A stretch of 39,510 nt of DNA from contig JALGZR010000018.1 of NCBI GenBank assembly GCA_025774805.1, positions 1 through 39,510 of the forward strand. Reading direction: 5' to 3'. Of the stretch, positions 15,165 to 23,240 are shown in pieces. Under the pieces are notes generated by a model, which worked only from the letters and a program-made list of their open reading frames with translations, was not told where the DNA came from and ran no database searches. A program made the translations under genes and the position numbers. How positions within the stretch are numbered: the first letter of the stretch is position 1; every line of letters begins with the position of its first letter. This stretch comes from a bacterium (GTDB lineage: Bacteria > ARS69).

Positions 15165-16733
15165 GTGCACCGAGTGAACGTGACACCCGAGCCCGTGAGA
15201 ATCCTGTTCACCTCCGACGTGCACGGCCGCGTGGGCGGCGCCGATCCGTGGACCGGCCGACCATCGGCGAGCGGGCTCGCCCGCGCCGCGACCCTTCTCG
15301 ATGCGCGCCGTCGCGCGGATCCGAGTGCGATCTACCTCGATCTCGGGGATCTCGTCCAGGGAACTCCAATGACGTACCTGGCGGCTCGGGATCGACCCCG
15401 GGAGCCGCACCCCATGGTCCGCGTCCTGAATGAGCTCGGTTGCGAAGGCCTGGTCGTGGGCAACCACGAGTTCAACTTCGGGTGGCCGACCATCGAGGCG
15501 CTGCGACGCGACGCCCGCTTTCCCCTTCTGGCGGCCAACGTCCTCGGCCCCGGGGGAGAGCCCTTCTTCGAGCCCTGCCTCCGTCTCGAGAGAAACCGTC
15601 GCCGAATCGCCATTCTCGCGCTCACGAGCCCCCAGGTCCCCCGGTGGGAGGAGCCGGAGCACTACGATGGACTGACGTTCCGGGATGCCGTCGAGACCGC
15701 GCGCGAGTGGGTGCCCCGTCTGCGAAAGGAGGCGGACGCCGTCGTGATCGCCGCACACATGGGCTGGGACGGCGTGACCGACGGCGGCACCGAGATCCCC
15801 GATCCTCCCGAAAACGACGTCGGGCGGCTCCTCGAGGAGGTGGAGGGCATCGACGTCGTGCTCATGGGGCACACGCACCGGGTGGACGAGCGGAGGGAGA
15901 ACGGCGCCCTGGCCGTCCAGGCGGACTGGGGAGGTCGCGCCGTGGGAGAGGTCGAGCTCGTCTGGCCGGCGGAGGGTCCGGGGAACGACGGGCGACCGGC
16001 GACCTTCTACCGGATGCACCGGGTGGTCGAGCAGACGCCGGAGGCGCCATCGGTGATCTCCCTCGTCTGTCGGGACGAGGAGCGAACGGCCGTCCGGATG
16101 CGGGAAGTGATCGGAGAGGCCACGGCGCCGTTCCCCTTGGAGGACGTGCGCTACCGGGACAACGCGGTCCTCACTCTGCTTCACCGGGTGCAGCTCGCGG
16201 CCGCGGACGTCGAGCTCTCTTCCGCCGCGCTTTTCCGTGCGAACGAGACGCTGGCGCCGGGACCGATTCGCCTCCTCGACACCTTCCGGATCTACCCCTT
16301 CGAGAACGACCTGACGCTCCTCGAGCTCACGGTGGATGACGTGCGCGACTACCTCGAGCAGATCGCGCTCACCTACGTCGGCCCCGCGGGGGACGGAGAG
16401 CGGCCACCGATCGATCCCCGGATCTCGCTCTACAACCACGACAGCCTGGCCGGGGTCGAGTACGTGCTCGATCCGGGGCTTCCCCCGGGGCGCCGCGTCA
16501 CCCGGATGACGTTCCGGGGCGAGGAGCTGCCCGGAGACCGCCGGCTCTCGCTGGCGATCTCGAGCTACCGGGCGCAGGGGGGAGGCGGCTACCGCGCCCT
16601 GCGGCGGGCTCGCGTGGTCGAGCGCACCGGGCGGGAGTCCCGGAGGCTTCTCGAGGAGTTCATCCGGGATCAGGTGCGGATCGACCCGGTCGTCTTCGAC
16701 AACTGGCGGGTGGAGGGCCTGGGCACCCCTTGA
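15165..16733 (+). CDS. 5'-nucleotidase/UshA-family metallophosphoesterase
   Basis: A 522-residue protein of the bifunctional UDP-sugar hydrolase/5'-nucleotidase family. The N-terminal calcineurin-like domain has all the metal motifs in order: FTSDVHG (residues 15-21), DLGDLVQGT, GNHEFNFG, AAHMGWD and GHTH. The C-terminal substrate domain begins near residue 320 and shows NETLAPG, FRIYPFENDL and the SLAISSYRAQGGGGY stretch. No signal peptide is seen, so it may act in the cytoplasm, unlike UshA; the nucleotide substrate is unknown. The start is a GTG; GTGs at 15174 and 15180 are alternatives. Its stop codon overlaps the -35 of the blaI-type promoter. Confidence 0.88.
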   Translation: MHRVNVTPEPVRILFTSDVHGRVGGADPWTGRPSASGLARAATLLDARRRADPSAIYLDLGDLVQGTPMTYLAARDRPREPHPMVRVLNELGCEGLVVGNHEFNFGWPTIEALRRDARFPLLAANVLGPGGEPFFEPCLRLERNRRRIAILALTSPQVPRWEEPEHYDGLTFRDAVETAREWVPRLRKEADAVVIAAHMGWDGVTDGGTEIPDPPENDVGRLLEEVEGIDVVLMGHTHRVDERRENGALAVQADWGGRAVGEVELVWPAEGPGNDGRPATFYRMHRVVEQTPEAPSVISLVCRDEERTAVRMREVIGEATAPFPLEDVRYRDNAVLTLLHRVQLAAADVELSSAALFRANETLAPGPIRLLDTFRIYPFENDLTLLELTVDDVRDYLEQIALTYVGPAGDGERPPIDPRISLYNHDSLAGVEYVLDPGLPPGRRVTRMTFRGEELPGDRRLSLAISSYRAQGGGGYRALRRARVVERTGRESRRLLEEFIRDQVRIDPVVFDNWRVEGLGTP

Positions 16734-16758
16734 CGATCGGTGACATTTGTCGCACAAT
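16730..16758 (+). promoter_or_regulatory. Promoter of the BlaI/M56 cassette
   Basis: TTGACG at 16730-16735 and CACAAT at 16753-16758 are separated by exactly 17 bases, a good sigma-70-type arrangement. The -35 overlaps the stop codon of the preceding phosphoesterase gene. A repressor dyad fills the spacer. Confidence 0.6.
16739..16754. promoter_or_regulatory. BlaI-type operator dyad 1
   Basis: GGTGAC-ATTT-GTCGCA is an imperfect dyad lying between the -35 and -10. Its right half is identical to that of dyad 2. A BlaI dimer bound here would block RNA polymerase. Confidence 0.6.
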
Positions 16759-16767
16759 CGGAGCGAG

Positions 16768-16783
16768 TGCGACGCTTGTCGCA
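16768..16783. promoter_or_regulatory. BlaI-type operator dyad 2
   Basis: TGCGAC-GCTT-GTCGCA is a perfect six-base inverted repeat around a four-base centre. It lies just downstream of the expected transcription start and directly before the ATG at 16787. Its centre is 29 bases from that of dyad 1, close to three helical turns, so two dimers would sit on the same face. Confidence 0.68.
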
Positions 16784-16786
16784 GCC

Positions 16787-17272
16787 ATGCCGGATCCCGG
16801 GGACGGACCGGACGCGCTCGCGTCGCCCCAGGATCCGGAATGCCGCCCGATCGCCTCCTCGATCCCGTCCGGAGAAACCTTGGCCCCCTCGCTGCCCGAT
16901 ATCTCCCCCTTCGAGACGCAGTGCCTGCGCCGCCTCTGGGCCCGGGAACACGCCACGATCCGGGAGATCCACGGCGATCTGCCCGATCCGCCAAGCTACT
17001 CCACGGTCCGCAAGATCATCGAGCGGCTCGAGGAGAAGGGGGCGGTCGAGCGGGTCCGGCGGAGCGGCCGGGCGTGGGTCTACCGCGCCACCGTGCCCGC
17101 GACCGCGATGATCCGAAAGCAGATCCGGCGGGTTCTGGAGACGCTCTTTGATGGGGTGGGGGGCCCGCTCGTCGCTCACCTCGCCGAGATGGACGCCCTC
17201 ACGCTGGAGGACCTCCGTGAGGTCGAGGAGCGCCTGGCGGCACGGGAGGAACGGGAGGAGAAGTCCCCGTGA
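16787..17272 (+). CDS. BlaI/MecI-family transcriptional repressor
   Basis: The conserved part is a BlaI-type winged helix: FETQCLRRLWAREHATIREI, then PSYSTVRKIIERLEEKGAVER and a wing with WVYRA, followed by the C-terminal dimerisation helices (LFDGVGGPLVAHLAE and on). The ATG at 16787 gives 161 residues with a 31-residue Pro/Ser-rich extension and no Shine-Dalgarno. A TTG at 16880, with GGAGA four bases before it, gives 130 residues, the normal family length, and may be the true start. Family members repress their own operon and are removed when the paired M56 protease is triggered. The stop overlaps the GTG of the M56 gene. Two operator dyads in the promoter support autoregulation. Confidence 0.85.
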   Translation: MPDPGDGPDALASPQDPECRPIASSIPSGETLAPSLPDISPFETQCLRRLWAREHATIREIHGDLPDPPSYSTVRKIIERLEEKGAVERVRRSGRAWVYRATVPATAMIRKQIRRVLETLFDGVGGPLVAHLAEMDALTLEDLREVEERLAAREEREEKSP

Positions 17273-18585
17273 GCTTCCCCGTGGACGCGCTCGCCTCGTT
17301 CTGGGCCGTCGTGCTGCTCCACCTGGGGCAGACGACCGTGGTTCTGCTTCCCCTCCTCCTCTTGGGCGGGCTTCTGCGTTCGGCTCCCGCGCGAACGCGC
17401 CGCCGGCTCTGGACCCTCGGACTCGGTAAACTGCTCGTCCCGGCGGCCGGAGTGGGCGGGGCCCTCGCCATCGCCGCGTCCCGATTCGCGGACGGCGGAG
17501 CGCTGGCGGGAGCCGTAAGGCACTGGCTCGCTCTGGCCACGATCCGCGTGCCGGTCGATGCGGAGACGCTCGCCATCTCCGGCGCCCCGGATCTCTCCCG
17601 GCCGGCGCTTCTGGTCGGCGTGACGGTCGCCTGGGGGATCGGAACGATGACGATCCTCGGACGGACCCTGCTCGATCACCTCCGCGTCGGGCGCGTCGAC
17701 GAGGTGCCGCCGGCGGAGCTCTCGTCCTCCGAGCGCCGGGCGCTCGGGGCCGCGCTGGCAAGGGCCGGCGTGGACGGACGAGACGTCCGCATCGCCCGGG
17801 CTCCGCTCTCTCCGTTCGTCGCGGGCTTCCGAAGCCCCGGAATCGTGATCCCGCGCGCTCTGCTCGGTCGCCTCCCGCTCGCCGAGCTCGGGGCCGTGCT
17901 CGGACACGAGGAGGTGCACCGCCGGCGGCGCGATCCGCTCGTCTTTCTCGGATATCGCGTCGCCGCCGCCCTGTTCTTCTTCTATCCGCCCGCCTGGGTT
18001 CTCCTGCGGCGGCTGCGCCAGGTCACCGAGGACCTCTGCGACGAGGAGGTCGTGCGATCCGGCGTCTCCGGTCCGCTCTACGCCCGGGCCATCGCGCGCA
18101 CGCTGCGCCTCGGGCTCGAGCCCGTCACCACGGCTCCGGCCGCCGTCCGGGGGAACACGGCCCTGATCCGTCGCCTCACCCGCCTCGATCGCCTCGAAAG
18201 GAGGGTCCCCATGGCCCGCCACCATCTCGTTCTCGCCCTCGCCGCCCTGCTCGTGGTCGCCGGTACGATCGTCGGCCCGATCCCGGTGCCCTCGTCGGCC
18301 GGACCCGACGAAGACGTCACCCATCCCGTACCGGTCGAACGGGTCTTCCCCGAGTATCCCGAGGCCGCGAGGAAGGCGGGAATCGAAGGTCGCTCGGTGG
18401 TGCGGATCGTCGTCGGAACGGACGGCACCGTCACCGAGGGAGACATCCGGGAGAGCGCCGGGAACGAGGATCTGGACGACGCCTCCCTCGAGGCCGCGCT
18501 TCAATGGAAGTTCCGCCCGGCCGAGAGGGACGGCGAGCCGGTCGAGATGGAGATCTCGATCCCGTTCGAGTTCCGGCTGAACTAG
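17269..18585 (+). CDS. M56-family (BlaR1-like) membrane protease with a C-terminal TonB domain
   Basis: A 438-residue protein. Membrane segments lie near residues 10-35, 52-70, 112-133 and 228-248, and one at 318-338. The zinc protease motif HEEVH is at residues 213-217, and EDLCDEE near 254-260 can supply the third ligand. Instead of the penicillin-sensing domain of BlaR1, the C-terminus (about 355-436) is a TonB C-terminal domain: VFPEYPEAARKAGIEG, then a GTV turn and LQWKFRPA. This M56-TonB architecture is known in FCB-group and related bacteria, but its signal is not established. It should cleave or trigger removal of the partner repressor. The GTG start overlaps the blaI stop (GTGA). Its TAG stop is the first triplet of a palindromic repeat. 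Confidence 0.88.
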   Translation: MSFPVDALASFWAVVLLHLGQTTVVLLPLLLLGGLLRSAPARTRRRLWTLGLGKLLVPAAGVGGALAIAASRFADGGALAGAVRHWLALATIRVPVDAETLAISGAPDLSRPALLVGVTVAWGIGTMTILGRTLLDHLRVGRVDEVPPAELSSSERRALGAALARAGVDGRDVRIARAPLSPFVAGFRSPGIVIPRALLGRLPLAELGAVLGHEEVHRRRRDPLVFLGYRVAAALFFFYPPAWVLLRRLRQVTEDLCDEEVVRSGVSGPLYARAIARTLRLGLEPVTTAPAAVRGNTALIRRLTRLDRLERRVPMARHHLVLALAALLVVAGTIVGPIPVPSSAGPDEDVTHPVPVERVFPEYPEAARKAGIEGRSVVRIVVGTDGTVTEGDIRESAGNEDLDDASLEAALQWKFRPAERDGEPVEMEISIPFEFRLN

Positions 18586-18635
18586 CCTGCATTTCTCACC
18601 AGCCTCGCGACGAGCCTGGTGGGATATGCAGGCTA
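18583..18635. repeat. Palindromic repeat, copy C, also between two convergent genes
   Basis: The arms are TAGCCTGCATTTCTCACCAG from 18583 and a right arm whose complement reads TAGCCTGCATATCCCACCAG, with CCTCGCGACGAG at the centre. It can form a hairpin of about 25 pairs. The TAG of the M56 gene is its first triplet. A further TAGCCTGC half-site on the minus strand at 18650-18657 supplies the stop codon of the FG-GAP gene. It is well placed as a two-way terminator. Confidence 0.8.
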
Positions 18636-18654
18636 GAACCTCCGAGCCGGCAGG

Positions 18655-21600
18655 CTAGCTTCCCGCCGCATAGCGCACGTTGTAACGGGAGTTCAGCGCG
18701 CGCGCCGCCTCGCCCCCGATTCCCGCCGAGGGGATCGGGGCGAGCGTCTCTCCCGTCGCCGTGTAGAGGTCCATGTCCTTGCACCACCCGTCGGTCTCGA
18801 ACACGAGCCGCCTCGTCCAGCCCGCGGGCGGCGCGTCGGGTGCGCCGTACTCCAGATGGATCTCCTCGCCCGGGCCGAAGATGGCGAGCGCGTCGTCCCG
18901 TTCGGTGACGAGCTCGATCACGTCGCCGAACGCCGTGTAGTGGCCGCGCGGGTGACGCGTATCGTCCAGGGGGGCCCGGACCGCGTAGTCGTAGCTCGGA
19001 AGCCGCTGCGCGCCGGTCGTGCGCGCCGGAAAGCCGCAGCGTCTCAACTCCGCCGTGGCGAGCGGCAGCACGTGACGCCGGGCCTCCGGGCACGCCTCGG
19101 TCCGGGCGATGGCGATTCGATCCCAGTAGATCTCCTGATTCGTCGTGAGCCGAATCGCGTCGCACCCGGGGGGAAGTCCTTCGAGGGGGAACGCCATGCG
19201 CCGGGGCATCCCGGCGGGATAGCCGAACTGCTCGGCCACGATGCGCCACGCGCCGTCGGCGTTCCGCGCCTCGAGAGTCGGCGCCTCGAACTCCGCATCC
19301 GCCTGCCAGGCCGCGAAGGACGTCTGCGAGTAGGGGTACTCGATCCACCCGTCGGCCATGAGCACCGGACGGGTGTTTCCGTCTTCGAGGGGATTCTCGA
19401 AGAACAGCGTGAGCACGTGCGGCCTCCTCAGCCGTCCGATGAATCGGACGTCGATCGGTCCGACCGGAGCGGCCACGAGGTCCCGGGACGTGACGGTGGA
19501 CGTGACGTCCTCTCCGCGATCGTTCACCGCCCGCGCGGGCAGGGTCTCGCTCCGGAAGTAGAGCGCCTTTCCGGTGGGCTCCGGACCGAGGACGCTCATG
19601 CGCTCGTCGATCAGGACGTTCCAGCCCGGCGGGACGTCGTGAGCGGCGAGACCGGCCCGGTCGAGATAGCAGACCTCCTCCATGGGCTCCCCGAGCTTGA
19701 GCGCGATCCGGCCCCGGAGAGGTTGAACGACGCCGGAGGGGAGGAGGAGATTCTCCCAGGGGCGCGGCGTCGCGTACTCCCCGGGAGCGACGAGGTAGCC
19801 GAGCCCGCCCACGCCGAGAAGGTCGCTCACGAACGCGTACCGGCTGCCGTCCCAGGCGAAGAGAACGGGGCAGCTCGAGAGCTGTCGCTGCGTCTCGGGA
19901 ATCGCGTGGTGGGCGCCCGTGCCCAGATTCATCTCGCTCTGGAGGACGCCGTCGGACCAGGTGATCGCGAGGTGATCGAGCGCCGTCGCTCCTCCGAGAC
20001 CGATCGCCACCGGCTGCCACCCCTGACCCGGGCCGGAACCGGAACGGAGCGTGCTTCCGAGGACCGCCCGTCCTGCGGCGCGGGCCACGAACGCGGTCCC
20101 GATGCCCGATGTGTTCGATCGAATCGAGTCCTTTTTGTCGTCCCGTCCCGTGAACGAGAGGGCGAGGAAGGGATACCGTCCCGGCCCGGCGGGGCGCAGG
20201 CGCGGCGGGCCCTCGACGGGCAGCTCGAGCAGAGCGGGCCCCGCTCCGGGATCGAGCAGGACGGGAATCGCGTCGAGGAGAGATCCGCTTTCGGCGATCG
20301 ATTTCGTGGAGATGTCGTCTCCGAAAGAGGTTGCGAGCCAGCTCGACCCGTCGGTGTGCAGCAGCTCGAACCGGCCGTCCCCGTCCACGTCGAGTACGAG
20401 CAGCCGCAACCCTCCGGCTCCCCGCGGCGCGCTCCCGGTCCGTCCCCCCTCGCTCCAGACGCCGTCCTCTCCCCGTCGCCACCGGACGAGCGCTCCGCCC
20501 GGTTCCATCGTCACCAGATCGATCCGCCCGTCGACGTCGAAGTCCGCACTGACCATCGCGACCGCGGGGGAGGCGAGCAGAGCGTCCATCCCCTCGGCCG
20601 GGGAGTAGTGCCAGCCGAGCTCGTTCACGAAGGCGGCGTGGGGTGGAACGGCCCGGAGAACGATCAGGTCGGTGTCCCGATCCCCGTCGAGGTCGGCGGC
20701 GAGCACCTGGCGGGAGGGCGCGGTTCCCCCCTCGATCCCCCGTTCGGAGGCGAGGGGGCGGAACGTCCCGTCGCGATCGTTGTTGAGCAGCTCGTCGGGG
20801 CCGTCGGCGTTCACGCAGAAGATGTCGAGATCGCCGTCGTGATCGGCATCGAGGATCGCTCCGTCCACGGTGTCCCCCGATCCGGCCGCGGTTTCCGTCG
20901 CCGCGGTCACGTCCTCCCATCCGCCGGTCTCCGTCCCGCGGAGAAGAAGGTTCGGACCCGCGCGACAGAGGTAGACGTCGAGTACGCCGTCGTCGTCGAC
21001 GTCGCCCCAAAGAGCGGTCCGCAGATCCGGAACGCGGGCGAGCGGAGATCCGCCGTCGATCGAGAACGTCCCGTCCTCGTCCCGCACCGCGAGCAAGTTG
21101 AGAGCATCCGTCCCCGCGGGAGCCCAGCCCGGAACGAGAACCAGATCGACGATTCCGTCCCGGTCGCGGTCCGCGGCGGTGGCTCCCAGGGGGCGGTCCG
21201 GTCCGGTCGGAGAGCCGGTCCGTCTCGTCGCCGCGCTCCCCACCGGGAATCGGATCGTCTCCGCGAACGCCGGACCCGAGGGACGTTCCTCTACGAGGGC
21301 GGCGGCCCGGAGTGAGATGGCCTCCGCCTTCGCGCCCATCTTCATGTAGACGAACTCGGTCTTCCGACGCAGGGGGTTCTTGTCGAGGCGCTGGAATTCG
21401 TTGAGAAGCTCCCGGCCCTCCTCCCGGCGCCCGGAGCGCATCATGACCTGAGCCGCCCGGTAGTATGCGCTCACCAGGTACGGGTCGATCTCGATCGAGC
21501 CGAGGTACCAGTCGAGCGCCTCATCCCGCCGTCCCACGAGCTCGAGCGCGGACCCGTAGAAGTAGCCCGCGTAGCCGTCGAACGGGTCCGCCTCCACCAC

Positions 21601-21993
21601 CCGCTGCAGGTACTCGACGGCGCCGGCGTCGCCACCGCGCAACAGGACGAGACCGACTCCGTAGTGCGCCTCGATCCGTTCCGGGTCCATCGCGAGCGCG
21701 TCCCGGAAGTGGCCGAGCGCCGTGCCCTCGTCCCCCTCCTTCTGCCGGTTCAGCACGGCGATGCCCAGGTTGATCCGCAGCTCGGGAAGGTCGGGGTGCG
21801 CGGCGACCAGCGTCGAGAACAGCTCGACGGCGTCCTCGTACTTGTACCTTCCCATGAGCGCGACGCCGCGCTCGTTCTCGGCGATCAGCCCGGGTGGGTA
21901 GGCATGGGCGGGGACGACGTCGACGGACGACGCGCAGGCGAACCGGGACGCCGCGACGGCGGTCAGCAGGATGAATCGGGTGGGCAAGCGCAT
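18655..21993 (-). CDS. Large exported TPR and FG-GAP/VCBS repeat protein
   Basis: A 1112-residue protein. A hydrophobic signal segment opens the chain (RFILLTAVAAS). Residues about 35-230 hold tetratricopeptide repeats (RYKYEDAVELFSTLVAAHPD, MDPERIEAHYGVG, and more). The middle holds at least six FG-GAP/VCBS calcium loops of the D.D.DG..D type: DRDRDGIVD, DVDDDGVLD, DADHDGDLD, DLDGDRDTD, DFDVDGRID and DVDGDGRFE, forming a predicted beta-propeller. A segment around residue 690 resembles the ASPIC/UnbV region (ITWSDG). The ATG at 21993 was preferred to 22002 because CGGAGG abuts the latter but lies nine bases before the former. The stop codon is in a TAGCCTGC repeat. An extracellular binding role is likely; the partner is unknown. 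Confidence 0.82.
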   Translation of the reverse strand: MRLPTRFILLTAVAASRFACASSVDVVPAHAYPPGLIAENERGVALMGRYKYEDAVELFSTLVAAHPDLPELRINLGIAVLNRQKEGDEGTALGHFRDALAMDPERIEAHYGVGLVLLRGGDAGAVEYLQRVVEADPFDGYAGYFYGSALELVGRRDEALDWYLGSIEIDPYLVSAYYRAAQVMMRSGRREEGRELLNEFQRLDKNPLRRKTEFVYMKMGAKAEAISLRAAALVEERPSGPAFAETIRFPVGSAATRRTGSPTGPDRPLGATAADRDRDGIVDLVLVPGWAPAGTDALNLLAVRDEDGTFSIDGGSPLARVPDLRTALWGDVDDDGVLDVYLCRAGPNLLLRGTETGGWEDVTAATETAAGSGDTVDGAILDADHDGDLDIFCVNADGPDELLNNDRDGTFRPLASERGIEGGTAPSRQVLAADLDGDRDTDLIVLRAVPPHAAFVNELGWHYSPAEGMDALLASPAVAMVSADFDVDGRIDLVTMEPGGALVRWRRGEDGVWSEGGRTGSAPRGAGGLRLLVLDVDGDGRFELLHTDGSSWLATSFGDDISTKSIAESGSLLDAIPVLLDPGAGPALLELPVEGPPRLRPAGPGRYPFLALSFTGRDDKKDSIRSNTSGIGTAFVARAAGRAVLGSTLRSGSGPGQGWQPVAIGLGGATALDHLAITWSDGVLQSEMNLGTGAHHAIPETQRQLSSCPVLFAWDGSRYAFVSDLLGVGGLGYLVAPGEYATPRPWENLLLPSGVVQPLRGRIALKLGEPMEEVCYLDRAGLAAHDVPPGWNVLIDERMSVLGPEPTGKALYFRSETLPARAVNDRGEDVTSTVTSRDLVAAPVGPIDVRFIGRLRRPHVLTLFFENPLEDGNTRPVLMADGWIEYPYSQTSFAAWQADAEFEAPTLEARNADGAWRIVAEQFGYPAGMPRRMAFPLEGLPPGCDAIRLTTNQEIYWDRIAIARTEACPEARRHVLPLATAELRRCGFPARTTGAQRLPSYDYAVRAPLDDTRHPRGHYTAFGDVIELVTERDDALAIFGPGEEIHLEYGAPDAPPAGWTRRLVFETDGWCKDMDLYTATGETLAPIPSAGIGGEAARALNSRYNVRYAAGS

Positions 21994-22058
21994 GATTTCC
22001 ATCCTCCGGGAGCGGAGAAGCTTACCCGGAGGGCGCCCGTCAGGTCACGCCGGAAAGG

Positions 22059-22079
22059 CGCGCCGCGCCCGGCGGCGCG
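22059..22079 (-). terminator. GC-rich hairpin after the LOG gene
   Basis: CGCGCCGC-GCCCG-GCGGCGCG is a perfect eight-pair stem in the 145-base gap between the LOG gene's 3' end and the start of the FG-GAP gene. No T tract follows, so it is a candidate only. Confidence 0.35.
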
Positions 22080-22138
22080 GCCCGGCCGGCACGCGTCACG
22101 CGGCTTGCCGCCGCCACGGCGGTGCCCGGTGAGGGATG

Positions 22139-22708
22139 CTAGTCACCCCACTTGTCGGGAACGTCGATGGGAGCGTAGTCGTCCAGGTAGTCGAGGGCCG
22201 CGGCGGGACTGTCGGCCACGTGGACGAGCGCACGGTGCTCCGGTCGGATGAACCGCTCCCTCTCGAGCTGATCCAGAAAGGCGAGATATCCGTCCCAGAA
22301 CCCGTTCACGTTCACGAGCGCGATCGGGCGCTGGTGGAAATCGAGCTGCCGCATCGTCACGTTCTCCGAGACCTCTTCGAGGGTGCCGTATCCCCCCGGC
22401 AGCGCGACGAAGACGTCGGAGTTCTTGATCATGGTGATTCGGCGCTCCTGAAGGTCCCGGGTGACGGTGACCTCATCCGATCCTTCGTAGGTGAGGCCCT
22501 TCTCGTCGAAGACCTTCGGAATCACCGACAGCACCCGACCGCCGTGCTCCTTCACCGCTGCGGCGAGCGCATGCATCGGGCCGACGTTTCCTCCACCGAA
22601 GACGAGGTTGTTCCTCCGCTCTCCCAACAGACGACCGAGCTCCGACGCGACGTCGAAGAAGACTCGGTCGACCCGCTCGCTGGACGAGCAGTAGACACAG
22701 ACGTTCAT
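22139..22708 (-). CDS. LOG-family protein (predicted nucleotide 5'-monophosphate phosphoribohydrolase)
   Basis: A 189-residue Rossmann-like protein of the LOG/TIGR00730 family. Landmarks are an N-terminal VCVYCSSS strand-loop, LVFGGGNVGPM at residues 35-45, and the signature PGGYGTLEE at 104-112, whose Glu is part of the active site. In this family the enzymes cleave the N-glycosidic bond of nucleotide monophosphates; members studied release cytokinins from their ribotides or act on AMP. The usual GGG..GLMG reads GGNVGPMH here, a small departure near the phosphate loop. Length is normal for the family. It stands alone, divergent from the sigma factor gene. Confidence 0.88.
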   Translation of the reverse strand: MNVCVYCSSSERVDRVFFDVASELGRLLGERRNNLVFGGGNVGPMHALAAAVKEHGGRVLSVIPKVFDEKGLTYEGSDEVTVTRDLQERRITMIKNSDVFVALPGGYGTLEEVSENVTMRQLDFHQRPIALVNVNGFWDGYLAFLDQLERERFIRPEHRALVHVADSPAAALDYLDDYAPIDVPDKWGD

Positions 22709-23240
22709 GATCTCTCCAGGCTGGGAAGGGGGCTCCGAGTCTATCCCACAGTATCGGTAGTATCGGATTCGGCCACCGCGACCCTGCGCTTCGATTCCCC
22801 CCGCCGTCAGGATTCGTCAGAATCGACCGGGATCGGGCAGGATCTTCGGAACGGGGGTGCCCCCTTCCGGGCCGAGGAGCGAGCGAGCGACCGTAACACT
22901 ATACCATCCAAAACTTTGACGGCCGCCCGCCCGGAATCCCGGGCCGTCCGGGGCCGCGTGTGAGAAAAGGTGTGATGAGATGGAGGAAGGGCTCGGCGGG
23001 AAGTAGGGAGCGGAATAGCCTGGTCACGAAGCACCTCCTGGGGGAGGTGCGACTCAGCCTGCGCCCGCGGGGAAGGCGAGAGCAAACGGGGGCGGGTAGC
23101 CCCTGAGGACAGGCCGCACCCTCCGGGGCCGCCGGGTAGAGGGCCGCGGCTCGGAGGCCGCCTCGGCGGCGTACCCACCCCGGGGATTCCAACCCTTTCC
23201 CCCGATCTTCCGTCTCAGAGTCGGAAGGAGCGGGAGGGTC
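22709..23240. other. Long divergent spacer with candidate structured RNA
   Basis: 532 bases between the LOG gene and the ECF sigma gene with no convincing protein frame. On the minus strand TATAGT near 22900 is a possible -10 for the LOG gene. At 23031-23050, GCACCTCC-TGGG-GGAGGTGC is a perfect eight-pair hairpin. It is followed by GGGGC-GGGTA-GCCCC near 23085 and more GC-rich complementarity up to about 23170. On the plus strand this region would be the 5' leader of the sigma operon. It matches no RNA family I can name. Confidence 0.35.

Noticed and set aside
17269-18585. Beta-lactam resistance regulator
   Set aside because: The penicillin-binding sensor domain is absent and there is no beta-lactamase in the window.
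23180-23205. tRNA- or tmRNA-like T-arm on the minus strand
   Set aside because: The loop lacks the TTC core and no acceptor stem or other arms can be formed.
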